Positions 18,269 to 27,233 of a DNA stretch of 64,000 nt are shown here, piece after piece (position 1 is the first letter of the stretch; every line of letters starts with the position of its first letter). A model generated the notes under the pieces. It did not search any database. It saw only the letters and a list, made by a program, of their open reading frames with translations, and was not told the origin of the DNA. The stretch spans positions 222,814 through 286,813 of the forward strand of contig NZ_JAMXMC010000003.1 of assembly GCF_024055665.1 (NCBI RefSeq). Reading direction: 5' to 3'. The position numbers and the translations under genes are program-made. Source of the DNA: Ideonella oryzae. GTDB lineage: Bacteria; Pseudomonadota; Gammaproteobacteria; Burkholderiales; Burkholderiaceae_C.

Positions 18269-18652
18269 TCAGCGGTCAGTCGCCGCCCGCAATGCCTTTT
18301 CCACCCGCTCGGCACTGAAGCCCAGCTGCGCCTGCCCACGCACCAGCACCAGCGGCGTGCCCGGCGCACCATGGGCCTGGAAGACCGCGGCGCAGGCGGC
18401 GTCGCGCTCGATGAAGCATTCGCTGAAGGGCACCTGAGCCTCGCGCAGGCGCAGGCGGGCCTGGGTGCAGAAGGGGCAGGTCACGGAGGAGATCAGCCTC
18501 AGGTCGCCAGGCCGCACCACGGCCCGCAGGGCCTGGTCTTGCTGTGACGTGCGCCACAGGCCCCAGCCTTCCCAGGCCAGGGTGGCCGTCAGCACCACCG
18601 TCACGAACAGCACCAGTTCACGGCGCTGTGCGGCGGTCAGGGCCGACGGCAT
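18269..18652 (-). CDS. Membrane-anchored glutaredoxin-like protein
   Basis: 127 residues. An N-terminal membrane helix (about 14-33) precedes a thioredoxin-fold domain with active site TCPFC near residue 58, a dithiol CxxC, and the glutaredoxin pattern GAPGTPLVLVRGQ containing the cis-Pro. The second half ends with SAERVEKAL, like the C-terminal helix of glutaredoxins. A periplasmic or membrane-proximal thiol-disulfide role is inferred. Stops 33 bp from the excalibur gene (convergent) and starts 7 bp from the ridA stop, so it may end the plsY-ridA operon. Confidence 0.85.
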   Translation of the reverse strand: MPSALTAAQRRELVLFVTVVLTATLAWEGWGLWRTSQQDQALRAVVRPGDLRLISSVTCPFCTQARLRLREAQVPFSECFIERDAACAAVFQAHGAPGTPLVLVRGQAQLGFSAERVEKALRAATDR

Positions 18653-18659
18653 GGACCGT

Positions 18660-19004
18660 TCACACCGCGGCGGTGATGACGATCTCGATCTTCCATTCCG
18701 GCTTGGCCAGGGCGGCCTGCACGGTGGCGCGGGCCGGGGTGTGGCCCGCCACCACCCAGGTGTCCCACACGCTGTTCATGCCGGGGAAGTCGGCCAGATC
18801 GGCCAGGAAGATCTGCGCGCGCAGGATCTTGGTCTTGTCGCTGCCGGCCTTGGCCAGCAGGGCGTCGATGGCGGCCAGCACCTGGCGGGTCTGGCCCACG
18901 ATGTCTTGCGAGCCGTCTTCGGCCACCTGGCCGGCCAGGTAGGCCACGCCGTTGTGGACGGTCATTTCGCACATGCGGGCGCCGACGTCGAAGCGTTGGA
19001 TCAT
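18660..19004 (-). CDS. RidA/YER057c/UK114 family protein
   Basis: 114 residues from MIQRFDVGARMCEM. Family features are NGVAYLAGQVAEDGSQDIVGQT, the ILRAQIFLADLADFPGMN block and the C-terminal HTPARATVQAALAKPEWKIEI, whose Arg is the residue that contacts the imine substrate carboxylate in RidA. RidA hydrolyses reactive enamine/imine intermediates made by PLP enzymes; this sequence belongs to a divergent subgroup whose substrate may differ. It starts 1 bp after the plsY stop and is probably co-transcribed. Confidence 0.9.
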   Translation of the reverse strand: MIQRFDVGARMCEMTVHNGVAYLAGQVAEDGSQDIVGQTRQVLAAIDALLAKAGSDKTKILRAQIFLADLADFPGMNSVWDTWVVAGHTPARATVQAALAKPEWKIEIVITAAV

Positions 19005-19005
19005 G

Positions 19006-19725
19006 TCAGTGTTTTCCTTTGCTGGAATGGGAGGGGGAATGGTGACGGTGCGGGTGGTCGCGGTGCGGCTTCTCGTGCGCGTGCGACGCGGCGGGCTTGG
19101 CGGCCGCAGGGGCCTCCGCCTTCTGGCCGATCCTGGATTCGGTGCCAGCGATGAGCTTGCGGATGTTGGCGCCATGGCGCCAGATCAGCAGCAGGCTCAT
19201 GGCGATGAGCGGCAGGGCCAGGCCCGAAGGTGGCCACACCAGCAATTGGATGAGCGGCGCCGCCACGGCCGCCACCAGGGCCGCCAGCGACGAGTAGCGG
19301 GTGATGAAGGCCACCGCCAGCCAGGTGGCCAGCACGGCCAGGCCCAGCGGCCAGTGCAGCGCCAGGATGACGCCCGCCGCCGTGGCCACGCCCTTGCCGC
19401 CCTGGAAGCGGAAGAACACCGGCCACAGATGGCCCAGGAAGGCCGCCAGGCCCACCATGCCGATGGTCAGCTCGCCCCAGTGCAGGGTGGGTGCCAGGGC
19501 CTGGGCCACCAGCACCGGCACGACGCCTTTCACGGCGTCCAGCAGCAGGGTGAGGATGGCCGCCTTCTTGCTGCCCGAACGCAGCACATTGGTGGCGCCG
19601 GGGTTGCCCGAGCCGTAGCTGCGGGGGTCGTCCAGGCCCATGACACGGCTGACGATGACCGCAAAAGACAACGATCCGACGAGGTAGGCCAGCACGATGG
19701 CCAGCAGGGAAATCAATGCATCCAT
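19006..19725 (-). CDS. plsY: Glycerol-3-phosphate acyltransferase PlsY with a histidine-rich tail
   Basis: 239 residues. PlsY is an inner-membrane enzyme that transfers acyl from acyl-phosphate to glycerol-3-phosphate in the first step of phospholipid synthesis. Five membrane segments and the three conserved motifs are present: [30 protein letters not shown] and [11 protein letters not shown]. After the usual end at about residue 195 there is an extra Ala/Lys linker and a His-rich tail with eight His in about 25 residues. Divergent from the DUF3422 gene. Confidence 0.92.
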   Translation of the reverse strand: MDALISLLAIVLAYLVGSLSFAVIVSRVMGLDDPRSYGSGNPGATNVLRSGSKKAAILTLLLDAVKGVVPVLVAQALAPTLHWGELTIGMVGLAAFLGHLWPVFFRFQGGKGVATAAGVILALHWPLGLAVLATWLAVAFITRYSSLAALVAAVAAPLIQLLVWPPSGLALPLIAMSLLLIWRHGANIRKLIAGTESRIGQKAEAPAAAKPAASHAHEKPHRDHPHRHHSPSHSSKGKH

Positions 19726-19816
19726 GGCAACAAGCGCAGCAACAATGCCGGGCGTGGAGTGTAAGCTGCGGGGCCATCCCTGCCCTGGCCGAACCGGCCG
19801 TCCCTGCTGCTTGTCC

Positions 19817-21190
19817 ATGAGCCCTGACGCCGACGCCACCGCCCTGCCCCCTTTCTGGCCCGCACGCCAGTACACCGCGCTGCACGAGGAGCTGCACGCC
19901 CGCCCGCCCCTGCTGGTGCGCCCGGGCAGCATCGTGTCCTGCTGGGTCAACTGGCGCATAGACCCGGCCGGCGCCGAGCGGGCCCTGGCGGCGCTGTGTG
20001 AAGCCCAGGGCCAGCCGGCCCCGGCACCGGGCAGCCGCCACCATGTGCTGGTGGCATCGGGCTGGACACTCAAGTTCGAGCGCCATGGCGAATTCCTGAG
20101 CTGGCAGATGTGCCAGGAGCTGCCGGACGCCGGCCAGGTGCCCGACAGCGCCCGCCTGGCCAGCCTGTGGCGCGAGGCCAGTGCCTGCGCCGCCCTGCCC
20201 GAGAGCTTCACCCGGGCGCTCTACGCCGAGAACGAGGCCGGCGCCCTGCTCTCTGCCGCCCATGTGCTGCTGCTGCCGGCCGACGACAGCACCGTCAGCC
20301 GCTGCCGCCACCTGCTGGAGCGGCCGGAGGACGACATGGAGCACCCGCCGCTGATCGGCTCCCACATCGCCGATGGCGGGGCCACGCTGTTCACCCGGCT
20401 GGAGCTGGGGCGCGACGGCTTTGTGCGTTACGTACTGTTGGACCACGGCCTGCCACCCGACCAAGGGGCCCGGGCCGTGCAGCGGGTGGCCGAGATGGAG
20501 GCCTACCGCATGCTGGCCATGCTGGGCTTTCCGGTGGCGCAGAAGGAAGCCGGTGAACTGGCCGCGCTGGAGACCCAGCTGCAGGGCATCGTCGACGCCA
20601 TGTCCAACGAGGACCAGCGCGATGATGCCAGCGCGCTGGAAGCCTTGACCCGCCTGGCCGCCGAGGTGGAGCACAGCGCCTCGCGCACCCGCTACCGCTT
20701 CTCCGCCACGCGGGCCTACCACGCCATCGTGGAAGACCGGGTCAACGGCCTGCGCGAGCAGCGCATCCCCGGGCTGCGCACGCTCTCGGGCTTTCTGGGC
20801 CGCCGCTTCCAGCCGGCCATGGCCCTGTGCGACAGCACCGACCGCCGCCTGACCGACATCGCCGAGCGGATCAACCGCGCACTCAGCCTCTCGCGCGTGC
20901 GGGTGGAGATGACCCGCGAGGCCAGCAACCAGGCCCTGTTCAAGGCCCTGGTGCACCGCCAGCGCCTGCAGCTGCAGTTGCAGCAAACGGTGGAAGGCCT
21001 GTCGGTGGTGGCCATCAGCTACTACACGCTGAGCCTGGTGGGCTACCTGGCCAAGGCGGCCAAGACGCTGCCGTGGCTGGAACCCTTCCACCTGCAGCCC
21101 GAGGTGGTGGTGGGCGTTGCGGTGGTGCCGGTGGTGGCCGCGGTGGCCTGGTTCGTACACCGCATCCGCATGCACCACGCGGTGGACTGA
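19817..21190 (+). CDS. DUF3422 family membrane protein
   Basis: 457 residues. The N-terminal pattern [22 protein letters not shown] and the middle [20 protein letters not shown] are characteristic of DUF3422. The C-terminal half carries a coiled-coil-like region followed by [19 protein letters not shown], and ends with two membrane helices (about 395-415 and 430-448). Function is unknown; the layout, a soluble N-terminal domain and a C-terminal membrane pair, recalls cytoplasmic sensors or CorA-like topology, but that is only an impression. Confidence 0.85.
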   Translation: MSPDADATALPPFWPARQYTALHEELHARPPLLVRPGSIVSCWVNWRIDPAGAERALAALCEAQGQPAPAPGSRHHVLVASGWTLKFERHGEFLSWQMCQELPDAGQVPDSARLASLWREASACAALPESFTRALYAENEAGALLSAAHVLLLPADDSTVSRCRHLLERPEDDMEHPPLIGSHIADGGATLFTRLELGRDGFVRYVLLDHGLPPDQGARAVQRVAEMEAYRMLAMLGFPVAQKEAGELAALETQLQGIVDAMSNEDQRDDASALEALTRLAAEVEHSASRTRYRFSATRAYHAIVEDRVNGLREQRIPGLRTLSGFLGRRFQPAMALCDSTDRRLTDIAERINRALSLSRVRVEMTREASNQALFKALVHRQRLQLQLQQTVEGLSVVAISYYTLSLVGYLAKAAKTLPWLEPFHLQPEVVVGVAVVPVVAAVAWFVHRIRMHHAVD

Positions 21191-21347
21191 GCCGCGGGCC
21201 AACCCTCTCCCTAACCTGCAGTCTGGCACCGCGGAACAAAGCGTTACCGTGCGCCCTCGAACGCCGCTTGGATGTGATGCCACACCCTGCGGCCGCCCGG
21301 CGTCAACGCGCCGGAGCCTGCAGTTTCCGCCCCCACAAAGGACTTAC

Positions 21348-24300
21348 ATGGGTCTCAAGCACCGCCTGACGGCGCACCGCCGCAGTTCCCCCCTGGCCCA
21401 GGCCGCCGCCCTCACCCTGGCGCTGGCCTCGCTGACCACCTGGGCCGCCACCAACCCGGCCCCCGCCCATCCCGCCGCCAGCGCACCACCGATGACCGCC
21501 CTGCCCAGCCTGGGTCCGGTCACCGCCCCGCTGTGGATGCGTGCCCCCGCCATCTCGCCCGATGGCCGCAGCATCGCCTTCGCCTTCCAGGGCAATCTGT
21601 TCACCGTGCCTGCGGCCGGCGGCACCGCCCACCTGCTGGTGGCCAATGGTCAGTACAGCAGTCACCCGGTCTGGTCGCCCGATGGGCACAGCATCGCCTT
21701 CGCATCCAGGCTCTATGGCAATGACGACGTGTTCCTGGTCTCGGCCGAGGGCGGCCCGGCCCGGCGCCTGACCACCCACTCGGCCAACGAGACGCCAGTG
21801 GGCTTCACGCCCGATGGCCGGTCCGTGCTGTTCTCGGCCGCCCGCATGGACGCCAAGGACAACCTGATGTTCCCCTCTGGCGGCGCCAGCGAGCTCTACC
21901 AGGTCTCGATCGAGGGCGGTCGTCGCCCCGTGCAGCTGCTCAGCACCCCGGCCCTGGCCGCGCAAATGAACCGCGCTGGCACCGAGATGCTCTACGAGGA
22001 CTGGAAGGGCTACGAGAACCTCTACCGCAAGCACCACATCTCGCCGGTGGCGCACGACATCTGGCTCTACGACGTGAAGACCGGCCAGCACCACAAGCAG
22101 ACGAACTTCGGTGGTGAGGACCGTGACCCGGTCTGGTCGCCCGACGAGCAGGCGGTGTACTTCCTCAGTGAGCGCAGCGGCTCCTTCAACGTCTGGAAGA
22201 TGCCGCTGAACCAACCCAATGCGGCCGTGCAGGTCACCCACTTCGGCCGCAACCCGGTGCGCTTCCTGTCCATCGCCCAGGACGGCACCCTGGCCTTTGG
22301 CTACGACGGCGAGCTCTACCGCCTGGCCCCGGGCGCGGCCGAGCCGCAAAAGGTGGCGGTGCAGATCGCGGCCGACACCCTGGCCCGCGGCACCGAGCTC
22401 AAGCGCTACAGCGACGGCGCCACCGAGATCGCCCCCAGCCCGGATGGCGAGGAAGTGGCCTTCGTCGTGCGTGGCGAGGTCTTCGTCACCTCCACCGAGT
22501 TCGGCGACACCAAGCGCATCACCGACACCCCGACCCAGGAGCGTTCGGTCAGCTTCAGCCCCGATGGCCGCCGCCTGGTCTTTGCGGGTGAGCGCGATGG
22601 TGCCTGGAACCTCTACGAGGCCCGCCTGCCGGGCAAGAAGAAGGACGCGCCCAACTTCTACAGCGCAGCGCAGGTCAAGATCCGCACCCTGCTGAAGAAC
22701 GGCAAAGACAACTTCCAGCCCCGCTACTCGCCCGACGGCAAGGAAGTGGCCTACCTGGAGAACCGCACCACGGTCAAAGTGCTGAACCTGGCCAGCGGCC
22801 AGACCCGCACCGTGTTGCCGGGTGATCAAACCTACTCCTACGCCGATGGCGACCAGTGGTTCGACTGGGCACCCGACGGCCAGCACCTGCTGGTTCAGTT
22901 TGTCGACCGCAACCGCTGGGGCGCCGAGGTGGGCCTGGTGGATGCCCAGGGCAAGGGCCCGCTGGTGAACCTGACCCAGAGCGGCTACGACGACTTCCTG
23001 CCGCAGTGGAGCCGCAACGGTCAGATGATGACCTGGCAGACCGACCGCACCGGCATGCACGGCGCCTCGGGCTCCAACGAGCGCGATGTCTACGCCATGT
23101 TCTTCACCCGCGAGGCCTGGGACCGCTTCAAGCTCGACAAGAGCGAGTTCGCCGCGCTGAAGAAGAAGGAAGACGAGGACAAGAAGGACAAGGACAAGGC
23201 CAAGCACGGTGGCAAGGACGGCGACAAGAGCGAGGCCAAGGCCGACGACAAGGATGGCAAGGACGAAGCCAAGTCGAAAGACGATGACGCCATCAAGCTG
23301 CCGCCGCCGGTCAAGCTGGAGTTGGGCCCCATCGAGGACCGCATCGTGCGGCTGACGCCCAACGCCGGCGAGATCCGCGCCTCGGCCCTGTCCAACGATG
23401 GTGAGGCCCTGTACTACCTGGTGGAAACCGCCGACAGCGTGGACCTGTGGGTGAACCGCCCGCGCGCCGAAGACAACAAGAAGGTGGCCAGCTTCCCGGC
23501 GCCCAAGGGCGGCCGGGGCGAGTCGCAGTCCATGGACCTGCAGCTCGACGCTAAGGGCGAAATGGGCTTCGTGCTGGTGGGCGGCCGGATCCAGAAGTTC
23601 AAGGTGCCCAAGGAGGACGGTCCGATCAAGGCCGAGCCGCTGGCCTTCAATGCCGAGCTGAACCTGGACGGCGCCGCCGAACGGGCCTACCTGTTCGACC
23701 ATGTCTGGCGCCAGACCCAGGCCAAGCTCTACACCACCGACATGGGGGGCGTGGACTGGGCCTACTACCGCCAGGTGTATGAGCGCCAGCTGCCCTATGT
23801 GAGCAACGACACCGACTTCGCCGAGCTGCTCAGCGAGATGCTGGGCGAACTGAACGTCTCGCACACCGGCTCGGGCTACACCGGTCATGCGCCCAATGCA
23901 GACGCCACTGCCCAGCTGGGCGCTTTCTACGACAGCGCCTACACCGGCGCCGGCCTGAAGGTGGCCGAGGTCATCGAAGGCAGCCCGCTGGAGATGGGCC
24001 CGACGCCCCATGTGGCCGCCGGCATGGTGATCGAGAAGATCGACGGGGTGGCCATTGCCCCGGGGGCCGAGGTGGATTCGCTGCTGAACCAGAAGGCCGG
24101 CAAGCGGGTGCTGCTGTCGGTGTTTGATCCGGCCAAGGGCCAGCGCTTCGAGCAGGTGGTCAAGCCCATCGGCACCGGTGCGCAGAACGAGCTGCTGTAC
24201 CAGCGCTGGGTCAAGCGTGAGCGCGCCCTGGTGGACAAGCTCTCCGGGGGCCGCATCGGTTATGTCCATGTGCGCGGCATGGACGACAAGAGCTACCGCC

Positions 24301-24809
24301 ACACCTACTCCGAGCTGCTGGGCCGTGACAGCGGCAAGGAGGCGGTGATCGTCGACACCCGCTTCAACGGCGGCGGCAACCTGCACGACGAACTGGCCAC
24401 CCTGCTCAGTGGCAAGCGCTACCTGCAGTTCGTGCCGCGCGGCCAGGAACTGGGTTGGGAGCCCACCGGCAAGTGGACCAAGCCCTCGCTGGTGCTGATC
24501 AGCGAGAGCAACTACTCCGACGCCCACCTCTTCCCCTGGACCTACCACCATCTGGGCATCGGCAAGCTGGTGGGCATGCCGGTGGCCGGCACCGGCACCG
24601 CCGTCTGGTGGGAAACGCTGCAGGACCCGGACCTCTACTTCGGCATCCCCGAAGTGGGCTTCCGCGATGCGCAGGGCAACTACATGGAGAAGGCGCTGAT
24701 CCAACCCGACGTGCAGGTGGCCAACGACCCGGCCCGCATCGTGCGCGGCCAGGACCAGCAGCTCGAAGCCGGCGTGCAGGAACTGCTCAAGGGCCTGCCC
24801 AAGCATTGA
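21348..24809 (+). CDS. Tricorn protease homologue (S41 family)
   Basis: 1153 residues with a signal peptide ending near TTWAA. Beta-propeller repeats of the SPDGR type (residues ~60-560) are followed by a Lys/Asp/Glu-rich linker at about 605-645, a second propeller-like/C1 region, a PDZ domain (~870-960) and the S41 catalytic domain. All tricorn catalytic residues appear: S838-H839 in NVSHTGSGY, nucleophile S1057-D1058 in SNYSDA, and E1114 in NYMEKAL. Expected to be a periplasmic oligopeptide-processing protease. Ends 33 bp before a strong hairpin. Confidence 0.92.
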   Translation: MGLKHRLTAHRRSSPLAQAAALTLALASLTTWAATNPAPAHPAASAPPMTALPSLGPVTAPLWMRAPAISPDGRSIAFAFQGNLFTVPAAGGTAHLLVANGQYSSHPVWSPDGHSIAFASRLYGNDDVFLVSAEGGPARRLTTHSANETPVGFTPDGRSVLFSAARMDAKDNLMFPSGGASELYQVSIEGGRRPVQLLSTPALAAQMNRAGTEMLYEDWKGYENLYRKHHISPVAHDIWLYDVKTGQHHKQTNFGGEDRDPVWSPDEQAVYFLSERSGSFNVWKMPLNQPNAAVQVTHFGRNPVRFLSIAQDGTLAFGYDGELYRLAPGAAEPQKVAVQIAADTLARGTELKRYSDGATEIAPSPDGEEVAFVVRGEVFVTSTEFGDTKRITDTPTQERSVSFSPDGRRLVFAGERDGAWNLYEARLPGKKKDAPNFYSAAQVKIRTLLKNGKDNFQPRYSPDGKEVAYLENRTTVKVLNLASGQTRTVLPGDQTYSYADGDQWFDWAPDGQHLLVQFVDRNRWGAEVGLVDAQGKGPLVNLTQSGYDDFLPQWSRNGQMMTWQTDRTGMHGASGSNERDVYAMFFTREAWDRFKLDKSEFAALKKKEDEDKKDKDKAKHGGKDGDKSEAKADDKDGKDEAKSKDDDAIKLPPPVKLELGPIEDRIVRLTPNAGEIRASALSNDGEALYYLVETADSVDLWVNRPRAEDNKKVASFPAPKGGRGESQSMDLQLDAKGEMGFVLVGGRIQKFKVPKEDGPIKAEPLAFNAELNLDGAAERAYLFDHVWRQTQAKLYTTDMGGVDWAYYRQVYERQLPYVSNDTDFAELLSEMLGELNVSHTGSGYTGHAPNADATAQLGAFYDSAYTGAGLKVAEVIEGSPLEMGPTPHVAAGMVIEKIDGVAIAPGAEVDSLLNQKAGKRVLLSVFDPAKGQRFEQVVKPIGTGAQNELLYQRWVKRERALVDKLSGGRIGYVHVRGMDDKSYRHTYSELLGRDSGKEAVIVDTRFNGGGNLHDELATLLSGKRYLQFVPRGQELGWEPTGKWTKPSLVLISESNYSDAHLFPWTYHHLGIGKLVGMPVAGTGTAVWWETLQDPDLYFGIPEVGFRDAQGNYMEKALIQPDVQVANDPARIVRGQDQQLEAGVQELLKGLPKH

Positions 24810-24842
24810 TTCGCGACGACGGTCCGCGGGCCGTCTCAACGC

Positions 24843-24873
24843 AAAGGGCCAGCCCACCGGGCTGGCCCTTTTT
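24843..24873. terminator. Bidirectional intrinsic terminator
   Basis: A 13-bp perfect stem AAAGGGCCAGCCC, loop ACC, and complement ending CCCTTT, followed by TT, lies between the stops of the tricorn gene (24809) and the second ABC permease (24890). T-runs at both ends let it serve both convergent transcripts. Confidence 0.85.
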
Positions 24874-24889
24874 CATGGGAGCGAAGGAC

Positions 24890-26065
24890 TCAGTCGAACT
24901 GCCGCTTGAAGCGCCACAGCCCCAGGCCCACCACCAAGCCGCCCAGCACCACGATGCCGGCAAAGCTGGGGCCCAGCACATCCAGCCCGGCTCCTTTCAG
25001 GATGACGCCGTAGGCCACGTCGATGTAGTAGTACAGCGGCGAGATGACCATCAGCCAACGGGCCACGGTGGGCATGGCCTCGGGCGGAGTCCAGGCGCCG
25101 GAGAGGAAGATCATCGGCGCCAGCACCAGGATGGACAGCATGCTGGCCTGCGCCATGTTGCGGGTGAGCGTGGCGATATACAGGCCCAGGCCCGACAGGG
25201 CCACCACGTACAGTGTGGTGGCGGCAAAGAAGAGCAGCAGGCTGCCCCGCACCGGCACACCGAACACGCCTGCCAGCACCGCCCCCAGCGACAGCGCGGT
25301 GGCCGCCAGGATCACCCCGGTCATGGCCAGCACCTTGGGCGCCATCACCTGGAAGGGGGTGAGCGGCGAGACGATCAGCTGCTCGATGGTGCCGCGTTCC
25401 TTCTCGCGCACCATGGCCGCGGCCGGCAGCAAGATGGCAAACACCGTGATGACGTTGAGCAGCTCGGAGATGGCCATGAACCAGGCGTCGTTCTGGTTGG
25501 GGTTGAACCAGACGCGCGGCACGTTGCTGATCATCGGCACGCCAGCAATCTGCCCGGTGCCGGTGCTGGCAAAACCCAGGCGGGCGATGCCCGTCTCCAG
25601 GCCGTAGCTGGCCACGATCTGGGTGGCGTCGGCCGTGGCCAGCGTGGCCAGCACCGAGTTGCTGGCGTCCACCTGCATCTGCACGGTGGCCGGCTCGCCA
25701 CGTGCGAGCGTGCGCTCGAACTGCGGCGGGATGTCCAGCACGAACAGGGCGTCGGAGTTGTCCAGCAGGGACAGGCCCTGGCTCTCCTGCCCCACCAGGC
25801 CCAGCGGGTTGAAGTGCGGCGGCTGGAAGCGGCCCGCCAGCTCGCGCGAAGCGGCGCTGCGGTCGGTGTCCAGCACCGCGAAGGCGGCGTTGTTGAGCTG
25901 CAGCGTCACGCCGGAGCCGGCGTTGTAGATGTCCACCGTGAAGGCATAGACGATGAAGAACAGCAGCACCGGGTCGCGCCAGAGCTGCAGCAGTTCCTTC
26001 CAGCTCATGGCACGCAGGCGGCGCAGCCACACGCCGATGTCCTGCCCGCTGAAATAACCCTTCAT
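24890..26065 (-). CDS. ABC-2 type transporter permease (YbhR-like)
   Basis: 391 residues from MKGYFSGQDIGVW. It has one N-terminal membrane helix, a ~150-residue periplasmic domain, and five C-terminal membrane helices, the layout of YbhR/YhhJ-type ABC-2 permeases. The conserved cytoplasmic motif MVREKERGTIEQLIVSPL lies before helix 2. It is the last gene of a five-gene efflux operon (outer-membrane channel, adaptor, ATPase, permease, permease), 10 bp after the previous stop. Confidence 0.92.
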   Translation of the reverse strand: MKGYFSGQDIGVWLRRLRAMSWKELLQLWRDPVLLFFIVYAFTVDIYNAGSGVTLQLNNAAFAVLDTDRSAASRELAGRFQPPHFNPLGLVGQESQGLSLLDNSDALFVLDIPPQFERTLARGEPATVQMQVDASNSVLATLATADATQIVASYGLETGIARLGFASTGTGQIAGVPMISNVPRVWFNPNQNDAWFMAISELLNVITVFAILLPAAAMVREKERGTIEQLIVSPLTPFQVMAPKVLAMTGVILAATALSLGAVLAGVFGVPVRGSLLLFFAATTLYVVALSGLGLYIATLTRNMAQASMLSILVLAPMIFLSGAWTPPEAMPTVARWLMVISPLYYYIDVAYGVILKGAGLDVLGPSFAGIVVLGGLVVGLGLWRFKRQFD

Positions 26066-26075
26066 GCCACGCCCC

Positions 26076-27233
26076 TCATGCCTTGACCCGTTTGCGGAAC
26101 AGCGCATAGCCCACGCCGAACAGCAACGCGGCATACAGCGCCAGCACCACCATGTTCAGCCACAGCCCGCTCCAGGACACGTCCTTGAGGAAGGCGCCCA
26201 GCACGATGTCGGTGTAGTACATGCCCGGCAGCAGGTGGGCGATGACCTTGGCCGCCGCCGACAGCGAGGGAATGGGAATCAACACGCCCGAATACAGCAC
26301 CGCCGGCACCACCGTCAGGATGGCCGTGCCCATCATGGCCGCCACCTGGGTGCGCACCGCCACCGACACCAGCAGGCCGATGCCCGTGGTGCAGGTCACA
26401 TACAGCAGCGAGGCGACCATGAAGAAGGCGAAGTCGCCCTTGAACGGCGCACCGAAGACCAGCGTGGCGATCAGCCACAGCAGCAGCACGTTCAGCCAGG
26501 AGATGCCCACATAGGGCGCGATCTTGCCGATCAGGAACTCGCTGCGCCGCACGGTGGAGGCGTAGATGTTGAAGATGGAGCCGCTCTCCTTCTCGCGCAC
26601 CACGCCCAGCGCGGTCAGGAAGGGCGGCGAGATCATCATGATGGCCATGATGAGCTTGGGCGCCAGCGACCAGATGCTGGCCACGCTCTGGTTGTAGAGG
26701 TAGCGCACCTGCAGCGCCACCGGCTGCAGCGTGGCGCGGGCCTGCTCGGCGGTGATGCCGCCGGCCCGGGCCAGGGTGTCGGCCAGCACGTCCAGCGTCA
26801 TCGCGCTGCTGATGGCGGTGACGTAGCTCTTGGTGGTCAGTGCGCGGAACGGGAAGGTGCCGTCGATCAGCGTCTGCACCTGCACCGGCCGGCTGGCCAG
26901 CAGGTCCTGCTGGAACTTCGGCGGGATGACGATGACCGCGCGCAGCTCGCCCGCGGTGATGGCCCGGTCGAGCTGGCGCTCGTCGTCGGCATAGCCCTCG
27001 AAGCGGAAGTAGCGCGAATCGATGAAGCGGTGGGCGTATTCGCGCGAGAGCGGCGTGCGGTCGTGGTCCACGATGGCCATCGGGATGTTCTCCACATCCA
27101 GCGACAGGCCGTAGCCGAACAGCAGCGTCAGCACCGCCGGCACCACGAAGGCCAGGGTGAAGAACAGGCGGTCGCGCACGATCTCGCGCCATTCCTTGCT
27201 GGCCACGGCAGCGATGCGGCTGAAGTTCATCAT
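26076..27233 (-). CDS. ABC-2 type transporter permease (YbhS-like)
   Basis: 385 residues. The layout is as for the following permease: N-terminal helix (RLFFTLAFVVPAVLTLLFGY), periplasmic domain with VIVIPPKFQQDLLA, and five C-terminal helices, with the conserved GVVREKESGSIFNIYASTV motif. The start overlaps the ATPase stop by 4 bases (ATGA). Together the two permeases form a heterodimeric channel; in E. coli YbhFSR exports drugs such as tetracycline and exchanges Na+, so a multidrug role here is inferred. Confidence 0.92.
   Translation of the reverse strand: MMNFSRIAAVASKEWREIVRDRLFFTLAFVVPAVLTLLFGYGLSLDVENIPMAIVDHDRTPLSREYAHRFIDSRYFRFEGYADDERQLDRAITAGELRAVIVIPPKFQQDLLASRPVQVQTLIDGTFPFRALTTKSYVTAISSAMTLDVLADTLARAGGITAEQARATLQPVALQVRYLYNQSVASIWSLAPKLIMAIMMISPPFLTALGVVREKESGSIFNIYASTVRRSEFLIGKIAPYVGISWLNVLLLWLIATLVFGAPFKGDFAFFMVASLLYVTCTTGIGLLVSVAVRTQVAAMMGTAILTVVPAVLYSGVLIPIPSLSAAAKVIAHLLPGMYYTDIVLGAFLKDVSWSGLWLNMVVLALYAALLFGVGYALFRKRVKA

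Noticed and set aside
21303..24857. 1184-codon open frame on the minus strand
   Set aside because: It runs antisense to the tricorn-type protease, whose catalytic residues are all intact; a product of GC-rich codon bias.
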